From: Diospyros lotus
Lineage: Eukaryota; Streptophyta; Magnoliopsida; Ericales; Ebenaceae
Assembly: GCF_014633365.1 (NCBI RefSeq)
Contig: NC_068347.1
Location: forward strand, 15,832,433 to 15,896,432
DNA length: 64,000 nt
Direction: 5' to 3'
The notes beneath the pieces are model-generated. The model was not told the origin of the DNA. It searched no databases and was given only the letters and a program-made list of their open reading frames with translations. This document shows, one piece after another, positions 34,255-43,415 of the stretch (position 1 is its first letter; each line of letters starts with the position of its first letter). The position numbers were made by a program, and so were the translations under genes.

Positions 34255-35076
34255 TGTCGATGTTCAAAATTGGTCGACGATGATTCGTTAGCCCGTTCTG
34301 GTGTGATGGATTCGAGAAATGAAGAACATGATGCTTGGTTCAACGCCTTGACCTGTCGGCCCTTCCCTGCAAGATACTCCGATGCCCAAGTCAGTGAGCG
34401 AGCAAGTAAAATGTGCAAAGTATTTGTTTGTAGATTAAGAAAAACATACCCCGCCTCTCAGAAGAGCTGGCTGATATATATCCTCGGACATGTCTCACTC
34501 CCTCCTCTATACGTATACAGATGATGGGATGGAATAGCCGGCATTGGTGGGACGGCGATGCAACAACAAGGTGCCGACAAGACCCTCATTAATAGCAGAT
34601 CCCCCTCATTAATGTGGATGGGATCTGCCATTAATGAGTATGGGATCTGAGGTGAACACGGGGAAACCCAGGCGCGACTGTAATGATGTTGTTGCGAAGG
34701 GGCCAGTTTGGGACTGGCATGGGCCAGCTAAATGGGCCGAGAAAATAGGCTTGATCAGTCCTACTAGGGCGGCCTTTGGCCTAATGATATACCGTGACTT
34801 ACATCCTTTCTGTTGCACAAGCTGATCGCCTGAGCCAACGGACCACAAGGATCACTGGGAGCTCGCTCGAAATGCAGCTAGGAGCTCGCCCGAATACGTT
34901 GATAAGTTAGAGGCATTACAACGAGCTCGCTTGGTCCTACTGCATGAGCCTGGGCTCCAACAACGCGCGAGCTCGCTTTGATGGGTGTAACTCGAGATCT
35001 TCTGGATTTCAAGCGGTTGGGTCGGCCCACCGAATTAAGTCCAGCCCACATGCAGTAGTGGAAAGTACTTGTAACA
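34255..35076 (-). repeat. 5' LTR of the Tat gypsy element
   Basis: On plus it runs TGTCGATGTTC...CTTGTAACA. It is homologous to 21171-21969 and 23 bp longer. It has extra sequence near 34550-34600 (CCTCATTAAT phrase repeated). Confidence 0.95.
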
Positions 35077-35081
35077 AAACT

Positions 35082-35279
35082 TAATTAATTACGTTCAGTT
35101 CGATTATTTTGATAAGAAAGAAGATAGAGTGTTTATATATAAGAATATTTTGATAAATTTTTGATATTTTAACAGATATTTGTTACGGATCTCGATTAAT
35201 CGAGATCATATCGGTTAATTGATATATGTTAACAACTGATATCGATTAACCGACATCTATTAACAATCGATATCTATTA
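35082..35279. repeat. Tandem AT-rich repeat T1, right part, with GATATCGATTAACC subrepeats
   Basis: Continues the T1 copy split by the gypsy element: TTAATTACGTTCAGTTCGAT at 35087 recurs at 35526, giving a period of about 435-439 bp. From about 35195 to 35310 a 28-30 bp subrepeat of the type GATATCGATTAACCGACATC is present in several copies on both orientations. Confidence 0.8.
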
Positions 35280-35650
35280 ACCGACATCAATTAAACTGAT
35301 ATCGATTAAAATATCAAAATTTTGAATTTGAATTGAATTAACATTAATTAATTTGATTCATTTTTTTTTTTTTTTTTATCTTCAGTTCAATTTAATTTGA
35401 GTATTCTAAAAGTTTGAATTTTGCATTTGGTTCGAAAACTAATATTCTGTAAATAAGAATAGAAGGAAACAATAATCGTGAATGAAGTGGTTATTAAGGT
35501 ATCATTTATTTAGAACAAACTCAGTTAATTACGTTCAATTCGATTATTTTGATAAGAAAAAAAACAGAAGATTTATATACAAGAATATTTTGATAATTTT
35601 TTGATATTTTAACAGATATTTATTACGAATCTCGATTAATCGATTCGTAA
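35280..35650. repeat. Tandem AT-rich repeat T2, uninterrupted copy (gypsy empty site)
   Basis: Second copy of the about 435-bp repeat. At 35512-35530 it reads TTAGAACAAACTCAGTTAAT, the equivalent of the T1 sequence on both sides of the gypsy insertion, with only one AAACT. This confirms the gypsy boundaries. Confidence 0.85.
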
Positions 35651-35658
35651 GACAATAA

Positions 35659-35897
35659 GACAATAAACTTAAGTAAATTTGGTTCAATTGGTTCCGTGAT
35701 GTGATGTTGGGTTGGTTTGGTCAAAATGTCATTGTTTTGATAATTTTGATTCGTTTTGTTTTTTTTTTTTTTTTGGGTCAAATTAACATAATTAAATCAA
35801 ATTATTAAAAAAAAAATAATCAAACGGAACTATTTTGCAAAATTAATCAATTGAAAATCGACACATTCGATTAATTTAATTTGGTGAGTTCAATTTA
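35659..35897 (+). repeat. Distal upstream region of the UBA2c-like gene, left of the MULE
   Basis: Homologous to 20108-20346. It ends in TTCAATTTA (35889-35897), which is the MULE target duplication, and continues logically at 43416. Confidence 0.88.
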
Positions 35898-35939
35898 GGG
35901 TAATTCTATTTGCAACCATAGAATTTGCTCTTTGTAACC
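35898..35939 (+). repeat. MULE left terminal inverted repeat
   Basis: 42 bp, partner at 43374-43415. Mismatches at seven positions. Confidence 0.93.
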
Positions 35940-36071
35940 ATTCTAACTAAAATATTTAATTTTACTATTTGCAGCCACACTTATTCCTTTTTGCAACCAT
36001 TTACATGTCAAATATACCCTCCACACACTCAACCCTCAAAAACTACACCCACGCGCATCAAACCCTATTCT

Positions 36072-36120
36072 TCTCCTCCTCATTCTCCTTCTTCTTCTTC
36101 TTCTTCTTCTTCTTCGTCTT
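36072..36120 (+). repeat. (CTT/TTC)n microsatellite
   Basis: About nine perfect TTC units with flanking CTC variants, between the left TIR and the first hairpin array. Frames through it are low-complexity. Confidence 0.9.
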
Positions 36121-36284
36121 CTGTGACAGTGCCACCGACTTAGCCTCACCCACTTTGTTTGCCTCATCCAGCTTGTTGGAGTTCCCAAATCGCATAAATA
36201 GGTAAACATTTTGATTCATATTGTTTATTGTTAATTTTGATTCGGCAGACTTACGCGTTTGAAGGATAGGTTCCCCCAAACCTT

Positions 36285-36510
36285 GAGATTCGGGGGAACT
36301 CGAGAAAATTTTTCCGTTCGGGGGAAATTTTTTCCCCCGAACAGCGATGTTCGGGAGAAATCTTTCGCCCGAACATCGCTGTTCGGGAGAAAGATTTCTC
36401 TCGAACTTTTTCCCCCGAACAGCGATGTTCGGGGGAAAAAATTTTCCCCCCGAACATCGCTGTTTGGGGGAAAAATTTTTCCCCGAACAACGAGTTTCGG
36501 GGGGGGTGCG
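36285..36510. repeat. MULE hairpin array 1 (PMD leader)
   Basis: Five short hairpins with CCCCGAAC...GTTCGGGG arms: 36334-36355, 36368-36387, 36412-36435, 36446-36470 and 36481-36507. The 4-nt loops alternate GCGA, TCGC, GCGA, TCGC in the first four. They are separated by A/T runs. Two single arms (TTCGGGGGAA near 36292 and 36316) precede them. The array lies 120-350 bp upstream of the PMD start codon. Confidence 0.92.
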
Positions 36511-36629
36511 AGTTCCCCCGAGCCTATTGTTTGGGTAACCCCAACCCCTGAAACTTGCCTAATTAATTTTTTTAATTAATCTTGTGTTTTAGAAAAATAT
36601 TAATAATTTGTGTGTTATATTGTATAGAT

Positions 36630-38716
36630 ATGGTACGCGGGAGAAGAAATGAAGAAGAACGAGCTCTTGCTTCTTCCTCTCGACAGCGTCCCACTGCATC
36701 GAGGAGAAGGAGACGAGTAGAGGGTACTAGTGAGCCACTAGATGTATCAGAACCAGTAGATCCATCTCTTTCAGAGCCACATGCCTCACCATCTATTGCC
36801 ATTGCTGCTGATGCTACTGAGGCTAGTCAGCAAGAGCAACCATCCGATCACGATGATATTTCTGTTGGACCATTACCTGGAGGCCCCGAGGATCCATCCA
36901 TTCTGAAAAGCTTTAAAAATCACGTTGCGTTTGCAATATGGTCAGGAGAGGTAAGTTATATTATTTTTTTGTTACACCCATGTTATTATTATAATTGAAA
37001 TAATTAAGTATTTTTTTATTTTAACAGGAAAGAGGTGTATTAAAATGTAGAAGTCATGGATTAAAAATTCCCGAATGGCCATTAAATAATCAACGTGTTC
37101 GTGATATCGTTATGGCCTCTAGTTTATCACCTTTGATAGATTGCACGTATCGTTTTATAAATCCTACGATTGTGTCAGCATTTACAGAAAGATGGCAGCC
37201 AGAGACGAATACATTTCATTTATCATTTGGAGAGCTGAGTATAACATTATATGATGTGTCATCTATTTTGAAGATTCCAGTCACTGGAAGGCCCGTATCT
37301 ATCCCTTATCATTTGAGTGGTAACGAAGCTCGTGATTTATTATCTAATTTACTTGGAATTTCAATAGATATAGCAGCCCAACAGATAGCAGAAAATAGAG
37401 GACCATTTGTAAAGTTAGATTGGTTAAGAAAAACATTCATGCATGTACCAGATTCAGTTTCCAACGAAGAAATCCAACATGTCAGTAGAGCATATCTGTT
37501 ATTTTTATTAGGCTGTAGCTTATTTGTAGATAAGAGCGGTACATTAATTCCAGTGGCCTATTTGACATTGTTGGATGATTTGAGTATGAATGGTAGTTAT
37601 GCATGGGGAGCTGCATGCCTAGCATATTTATATAGACAGCTTGGCATTGCGAGTAGACGAGAGGTGAAGAGCATCAGTGGATATCTTACTTTACTCGAGG
37701 TAATTATTTTAATTTCATAACTCTATGTACATATATTTAACATATATTAATAATTATTTATATGAAATTTACAAGGCATGGGTGTATGAACATTTTCAAT
37801 TTAGTAGAAATAAATACAATTTGTTATATAGTGATGAACAACCACGTGCTCTTCGTTGGTTACCTGTTCGTGATAATGATACTTTACAATCTGTGAGGGA
37901 GCAGATTGATGATTTATCACCAGACGAGGTATTTTATTTTCGTGTTATGATTTTATAAATTAATTAATATATTCTAAAATTAATGTTTATATTAAAAAAA
38001 ACACTTGCAGGTAATTTGGATGCCGTATTGGAGGGCTCGTGCATATCACCCATTACCAGAGATTACATTTTTCTCGGGTTGTTTGAAATGTGAAAGTATT
38101 ATCGAACCATACCATCCTGAGAGGGTATTACGACAGTTTGGATATGTACAAACTATTCCTCCACCTCCATTATCACCTATTGAAGCTAAGCAGGGTGCAG
38201 GTACGGCATCATATCGAGTAATTTATGCATTTATTGACGATAGTTGGAATCGGTGGGATATTCATTTATTACCACCACATCGACGTGGTAGACCTTGTGA
38301 ATTTCCGTGGCACTTTACATATGAATACTTACCGTGGTATGGATCTATTACTCATGCATTGATACAAAATCCTGAACGTAGATCAGGGTTCGATAGAGGT
38401 GGCCAAGATCTACTTAGTCTTGCTGAAGCAGTAAGATTTTAAGTTTATGTTTAAGTTATTATTGAATATAGTTTATTTAAATCAAAAACATTGATATTTT
38501 TTTTTTTTCCAGCGTAATGATGTTGCATTACGTGCTCTCAATATTACCATGTCAAGTGTTGAACCCGTATCCTCAGATGCATGGAGAGAGACGTGTATCC
38601 ACGTAAACCGTATTTTATCAGCTTCTACAAGCTTCAATCCATCGCCCTCGTGTGATGCTGCCGGACCCTCCACATCTCGTACTTCTCAACCCCCCAATCA
38701 AGATGAGCAAGACTAA
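36630..38716 (+). CDS. Plant mobile domain (PMD, MAIN-like) protein encoded by the MULE, five exons
   Basis: Exons 36630-36950, 37028-37699, 37776-37928, 38011-38430 and 38513-38716 join to 1770 bp (589 aa plus stop). All four introns are phase 0, 72-82 bp long, and have GT and AG ends. The N-terminus is Arg-rich (RGRRNEEERALASSSRQR, RRRRRVEG) and could be a nuclear signal; an acidic linker follows. The domain shows FTERWQPETNTFHLSFGELS, ITLYDVSSILKIPVTGRPVS, YLLFLLGCSLFVDKSG and LAYLYRQLG in exon 2, then WLPVRDND and VIWMPYWRAR. The order fits the PMD family (aminotransferase-like, plant mobile domain), whose host members MAIN/MAIL1 act in the nucleus in silencing. No stop or frameshift interrupts it. 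Its role for the transposon is unknown. Confidence 0.87.
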
Positions 38717-39177
38717 TTCAAGCATGATGAGTATGTCTAATTCAAGCACGAGTAGGATGGAACATTGAATCAATTAATTATTTTTATTAGTATTTTTATT
38801 GGCTGTATTTCTAAAATGGATCAAGTTATTTAAGTGATTTGTAATAATATTTTATTGTTAGTTTTAATTTAATATAATTTTATTTAATTTTTCTTTCTCT
38901 TTTATATTTAACTAAACAAATTAAATTTTAAGTGGTTGAAGACAAAAAAACAAAAGAAAATATGAATTTTGATGTAACTTTTAAAAAATTTTAAGAAAAC
39001 TCAAATTAAAACAACTAAAAAAAATTATAAATATAAATGTTGATTTAACTTTTAAAATTACTAAAATTAAAGGAACTAAACAAATTAAAAGTAAAGAAAT
39101 ATAAATTTAATATAATGTAACTTAAAAAATATAAATTTAATATACTTAAAAATGTTGTCAAGGAGGTATCGACGTGC
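38717..39177. other. MULE spacer after the PMD gene
   Basis: Strongly AT-rich with repeated AAATTAAA/ATATAAATTT words. It would hold the PMD 3'UTR and polyadenylation signals (AATAATATTTTATT near 38844). No gene. Confidence 0.5.
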
Positions 39178-39455
39178 AGCCTTCGGGAGTCACTCAAATT
39201 CCAGAATCTCTCTCTTCGGTGATTGGGGATGACCCCGAATCCTTAACTTCGAGATTTTCAAATACTTTTGAGTTTATGAGTTCGGTGATTGAGAATTTTC
39301 CCGAACCCTCGAGTTCGGAATTTACAAATCCTCCCGAATCTCTAGATTCGGTGATTGAGGATGACCCCAAACTTAGAGGTTCAGGAATGCTGCGGGTTCC
39401 CGAATCACATGATTCGGATATATCGACTCCCCCCGAATATTGAAGTTCGGGAGAG
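39178..39455. repeat. MULE hairpin array 2 (between convergent genes)
   Basis: Hairpins of the CCCGAA-N4to8-TTCGGG type at about 39299-39318, 39333-39351, 39365-39385 (worn), 39398-39418 and 39429-39452, with looser ones near 39203 and 39233. Clean examples are CCGAATCTCTAGATTCGG and CCGAATCACATGATTCGG. A 31-bp phrase TTCGGTGATTGAGGATGACCCC-like is partly repeated. The 89-aa frame at 39174-39443, with repeated PES/DS words, is a consequence of the array. Confidence 0.88.
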
Positions 39456-39674
39456 TTTTAATTTAATTTTCTGTTAAAATTAAAGCAATGGAAAAGAAAT
39501 TAAAACAAAATGAATATAAATTTTGATGTAATTTCAAAAAAATTAAATAAACTAAATTAAAGCAACTGAAACATATCAATGGTACTTGCATACAAATAAC
39601 AACTATAACTAATACAATTATAATTTTATAAAAATAAAACTTGATAAACAAATTACCACATAATTTTCTTATCA

Positions 39675-39775
39675 ATCACTTAAATCAATAACATTACATT
39701 CATATTTTTGTCAACCATCACTTAAATCAATAACATTACATTCATATTTTTGTCAACCATCACTTAAATCAATAA
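39675..39775. repeat. 42-bp tandem repeat at the transposase stop codon
   Basis: ATCACTTAAATCAATAACAT starts at 39675 and 39717, and a third partial copy starts at 39759; the period is exactly 42 bp. The third copy contains the reverse complement of the last codons (DLSDG then stop) of the minus-strand gene. As 42 is 14 codons, the duplication extends the 3' end without harming the frame upstream. Confidence 0.9.
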
Positions 39776-42540
39776 TATCTTTAGTTGCCACATTTTTGTC
39801 GATCATAGACAAAAATGCTTCAATTCTAGCTATATATGGTGTTTCCCATTCTCGTGCACTATCAGCTCGATATCTATGCCACTTGAGTGCAACAGGAGGT
39901 ATTGGCGAGTTTGATTTAAGAAACACCTGAAAAATAATAATATGTATTATTAATAACAATCTAATAACTATATAATAATCCAAATACACAACATAATAAC
40001 AAATAAGAATACCTGAGCAAAATGACAATCATTCATAAAACCAATACTAATAATTCTGTGTTGTAGTGATGGAGGAGGTACTGATCTCAGCGGAAGATAG
40101 GTAAGACATTGAAGTCTAGACAAATGGATCAAGACCACATTATACTTTGAAGCAATCAAATGTCCCATGTCAGGTAATGTCATCCAGTGCTGGGGAGGTG
40201 CAACAGACTCAAAGCAAGAGAGTGCATGTATTAACTCATCTACACACATATTAGATCCATATAATTGTGAATACTCAGCACGAAAAACATGTAACTCTTC
40301 AATCAGGTTAAGACGAATATCTCCCCAATTTTGCTCACTCATGCCAAGTAATGCCGCAATGGCACGAAACCCACAATGTCCATCAGAATCTACATTCACA
40401 ATATTGTGTATGAAATATTGTACGTTTGGTGGAAAAGAATCATCATAACCTCGCAATCTATATTTCACATTCACACGAGATTTTGAATGCTTACATTCCT
40501 TCCCTATCTTACTTGAACTCTGTATTACTGGGGTTGTATTATCATGAGACGACTGTACTATTTCAAAATAAGATGGATCACGCTTGGTAGAACTATCAAA
40601 GTGATATTTTTTCTTTGAGGATGGCTTACCTTTTGTTTTAACTTTAACACTTGGTGCCATCAATGAAGTTGTAGCAGGATCAACTAATTCTCTCAACTTT
40701 TGTTTCAATACCAATTTACCTGCCTCTGATTCTAATTGAAACTTCTTATATATGGTATCTATCTCTGGCTCAATCATCAGTAGAGATGAGATATCTTCAT
40801 CACAACTAGTCTGCATGAATGCACAACTGATAAGGGAATTGGTCGTCCTTGAATGATGAACTCTGCAATTTCATGTGCACAAGGCAAACCATGTGTACTT
40901 CTTATCACACATCCACATGAAATCTTATCCACCCCAATTTTCTGAGCTATCTGTGTTTCCTTTAACACCATATTCATTGCATTTCTAGAGATAATACCTC
41001 GTAGTTCTCTGAAAATTTCTGGTTTGAAATTATGTTGCACCAATGTTAAGCTCTTCTCAAACGATCCTTTGATCTCAGTATGCTGTAACTCAATAAGAGA
41101 GTTGATGATTGTCCATGATGACTCAAAATCACCTTGAGATGATCCAAGATGTCTTTTCAGCTTCGCATGCGCACTCTCAGCCCTTCAACAAAATCATATT
41201 GATATATCAGATATCGTAATTTTGGAGTATATTATAATATAAATAATAAGTAAAAATATATAAGATCTGAGTTTTATAAATAGTACCTGTTAGTAGTAAC
41301 ATTCCCAAAATGCATTATCTTATTTGTCCACGCTGCAACAAACTTTTCCTTATAATTATTCAACCATGCATTTCTCACATAATCAAGTGCATTGTCATAT
41401 ATATGATACTCAACTGTTAAGTCATGAAGCCGACGTTCATATTCATTCTCAGTTGAGGCAAACATAACAAGCTGCCAATCTAATATAAACTTCTCCCATG
41501 TCTCTTTTCTATCGAAGAACTTCTTACAATTAGCGAGTACATTTTTTGATATATGCCACCTACACAATAAAGTGGTAGCATTTGGAAACACTTTATGTAT
41601 TGCATTTATCAATGCTAATTCTCTGTCCGTAACAACTACTCTCGGAAATATATTAGATCCCATCAAACTCTGTAATCTTTCCATTGCCCATGTATAGTTA
41701 TCCTCGTATTCATGATCCATGAATGCAAATGCAACAGGAAAAGTCAATTCAGTGGATGTTACACCAACAATCTGAAGCAGTGGATATCTGTACCTATTAG
41801 TTTTGTATGTACAATCCATTATTAAAACATGGGGGAATACCTTTAATAACTCTATAGCCATCGGATGAGCCCAAAATAAATCTGTAATACAATCTGTTGA
41901 TCTCTCACATCTATGCCATTCCACATAATTACATTCTCCTAATTTCTTCATCAACTGTTGCATTTGTGATCGACCACCTTTCTCTATAAGTCTATATCTT
42001 TGACGTGCATTATATATAGTTTTGATAGTAGTTGCGTTTCTATGGTCCTGTGCCTTTATAGCCATCAAAATATTTCTAGGCTTCACAAGATTATTAGACA
42101 TTGTATTCAATATTTTTTTCTCTTCTTCTGTAAGCCGCCCTGCATATGAATGACCCTCAAGTTGAGTTGATGGTGCATGATTGTGAAATCCACATGTAAT
42201 CTTCAACTTTCATTTTTCGTCTAAAACTTTGAGGCCAACTAATTGAAATGGACAATCACATTTCTTTGAACCCGTACACTTACGTTTTAATTCTTCCCCT
42301 GATTCTTCTCTCTTTTTTGATGGTCTATATTTTCCACCTCTTTCGCAAGCAAAACGAACTCTAAATGGCCTTCCGGGACCTTCACATTCAGAACCCTTTA
42401 TCACGATAACAATTCCATTTTCTTTTCCAACTTGTCTAACCCATCCAATAAGTTCTTCTTTACTGCTAAACAACTGATAAAAAAATAGAATTCAAATATT
42501 GTTCAAATAATAATGAAATAAAAATTTAATAAAAATGTAT

Positions 42541-42764
42541 AATACCTCATTGGTAGTAAATGGTTCAATAGTATCAAATGACTGTTGAAATGAAAAAAAA
42601 TTATGTAAATAGAAAACATAAATAATTTAAAAACATTGTTCACATAATAACTAAATGAAAGTTTAATAATGTATGATACCTGATTGGTAACCGGTTCAAC
42701 AGCTGACTGATGAAATATGAACAAAAAATAAAAATTATGTAAATAAAAAACATAAATAATTTAA
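42541..42764 (-). repeat. Tandem duplication of a mini-exon with its intron
   Basis: The 27-bp exon at 42680-42706 (SAVEPVTNQ) and the 36-bp exon at 42546-42581 (SFDTIEPFTTNE) are similar, and the intron sequence after each is similar too (AATTATGTAAATA-N-AAAACATAAATAATTTAAA at about 42600-42632 and 42735-42764). A roughly 130-bp unit was duplicated. Confidence 0.7.
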
Positions 42765-42771
42765 AGTAATG

Positions 42772-42920
42772 AAATATCCGAATCATTAGATTCGGGGTTA
42801 CTTTACTCCCCCGAACTGAAGGATTCGGGGCATCATCGAGTTCCCGAATCCTTCGTTTCGGATACTCAAGGAGTCCCCGAATCGAAGGATTCGAGACACA
42901 CTGATTCCCCCCGAGGATTT
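42772..42920. repeat. MULE hairpin array 3 (inside proposed transposase intron 1)
   Basis: Hairpins with CCCGAA...TTCGGG arms: CCGAATCATTAGATTCGG at 42778-42795, CCCCGAACTGAAGGATTCGG near 42808-42829, CCCGAATCCTTCGTTTCGG near 42843-42861, CCCCGAATCGAAGGATTCG near 42874-42893, and a worn CCCCCCGAGGATTTGGGG near 42905. It resembles the other two arrays in motif but not in loop sequence. Confidence 0.88.
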
Positions 42921-43373
42921 GGGGTATCCTTCAGAGTTTCCCAACTCTTGCTTATAAATAAATTTAGAAATACAACAAATTTTCAAATACCTCATGTATT
43001 TCATCATCTTCTTTCTCGCCAGAACATGAATAGTTATTCTCTTCTTTGTAAAACTCCGCAAACATTTGTTTATGATAATCTTCCATGCTTAACTTGCCTA
43101 TCACGAGCTGAACTTTGCTTAGTAATCTTTCGTGTTGAGTGAGTAATAGTTGTTCTGTAATGTTGTATGTTGAATAACAATGGCTGCGCGGCGTGGGTGA
43201 GTAAAAGTGTTCAGATATGGTGATATAGTGAATAAAGTGGCTGTAGCGACGGTGGGTGAGAAATTGAGTACACGCGCGCTTGAAAGAGTAAATGCTGAGT
43301 GGTTGAACATACAGCATTTATTAAGGGTAAATATGAGATTTTATGTGAGGATTTTTTAGGAATATTAAAAATA

Positions 43374-43415
43374 GGTTACGGAGAGCAAAATTGATGGTTG
43401 TAAATAGAATTTCCC
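43374..43415 (-). repeat. MULE right terminal inverted repeat
   Basis: 42 bp, partner at 35898-35939. It ends 188 bp before the ATG of the UBA2c-like gene. Confidence 0.93.

Larger units (their letters stand above)
21171..35076 (-). mobile_element. Complete Ty3/gypsy element, Tat lineage, with nested solo LTR
   Basis: Two LTRs bound the element (799 and 822 bp) and AAACT at 21166-21170 and 35077-35081 is a perfect 5-bp target duplication. Gag, protease, RT, RNase H, an extra RNase H and integrase run on the minus strand from right to left. An antisense coding region lies between integrase and the 3' LTR, a hallmark of Tat-lineage elements. Total span is 13.9 kb, of which 2.57 kb is the nested solo LTR at 27705-30272. 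Many stops and frame changes make it non-autonomous now. Confidence 0.95.
39753..43086 (-). pseudogene. MULE transposase fused to OTU-type cysteine protease, two lesions
   Basis: Proposed exons on minus: 43086-42991, 42706-42680, 42581-42546, 42473-41287, 41182-40013 and 39926-39753, all with GT and AG ends. Exon 4 has a FAR1/MuDR-type Cys/His N-terminal finger (CERGGKYRPSKKREE, CTGSKKCDCPF, CGFHNH), then the MULE DDE core with LIMDCTYKTN and VVVTDRELALINAI. Exon 5 has RAESAHAKLKRHLGS, the SWIM finger CGCVIRSTHGLPCAHE, then an OTU domain with catalytic Cys in DSDGHCGFRAIAALLG and His in NDCHFAQ, completed across the last splice by VFLKSNSPIPP. Breaks: TGA at 42210-42212 where relatives have Trp, and a frame change at about 40800-40830 between SWIM and OTU. 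Otherwise it is remarkably complete. OTU-bearing MULEs of the Kaonashi type are known. Confidence 0.85.
35898..43415. mobile_element. MULE with PMD gene and transposase-OTU gene, perfect 9-bp TSD
   Basis: Left end GGGTAATTCTATTTGCAACC and right end (reverse strand) GGGAAATTCTATTTACAACC start 42-bp terminal inverted repeats matching at 35 of 42 positions (35898-35939 and 43374-43415). TTCAATTTA occurs at 35889-35897 and 43416-43424, an exact 9-bp target duplication as expected for MULEs. The element is 7518 bp. It encodes a PMD protein on plus (36630-38716) and a convergent transposase/OTU gene on minus (43086-39753), and has three hairpin arrays. Confidence 0.95.

Noticed and set aside
21171..35076. 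RT with YVDD box as a possible endogenous pararetrovirus
   Set aside because: LTRs, target duplication, gypsy-order integrase and gag identify a Ty3/gypsy retrotransposon. No movement or coat protein reading was seen.
39174..39443. 89-aa frame with repeated PES/DS words
   Set aside because: The repeat words follow directly from hairpin array 2. No start context, partner exon or domain.
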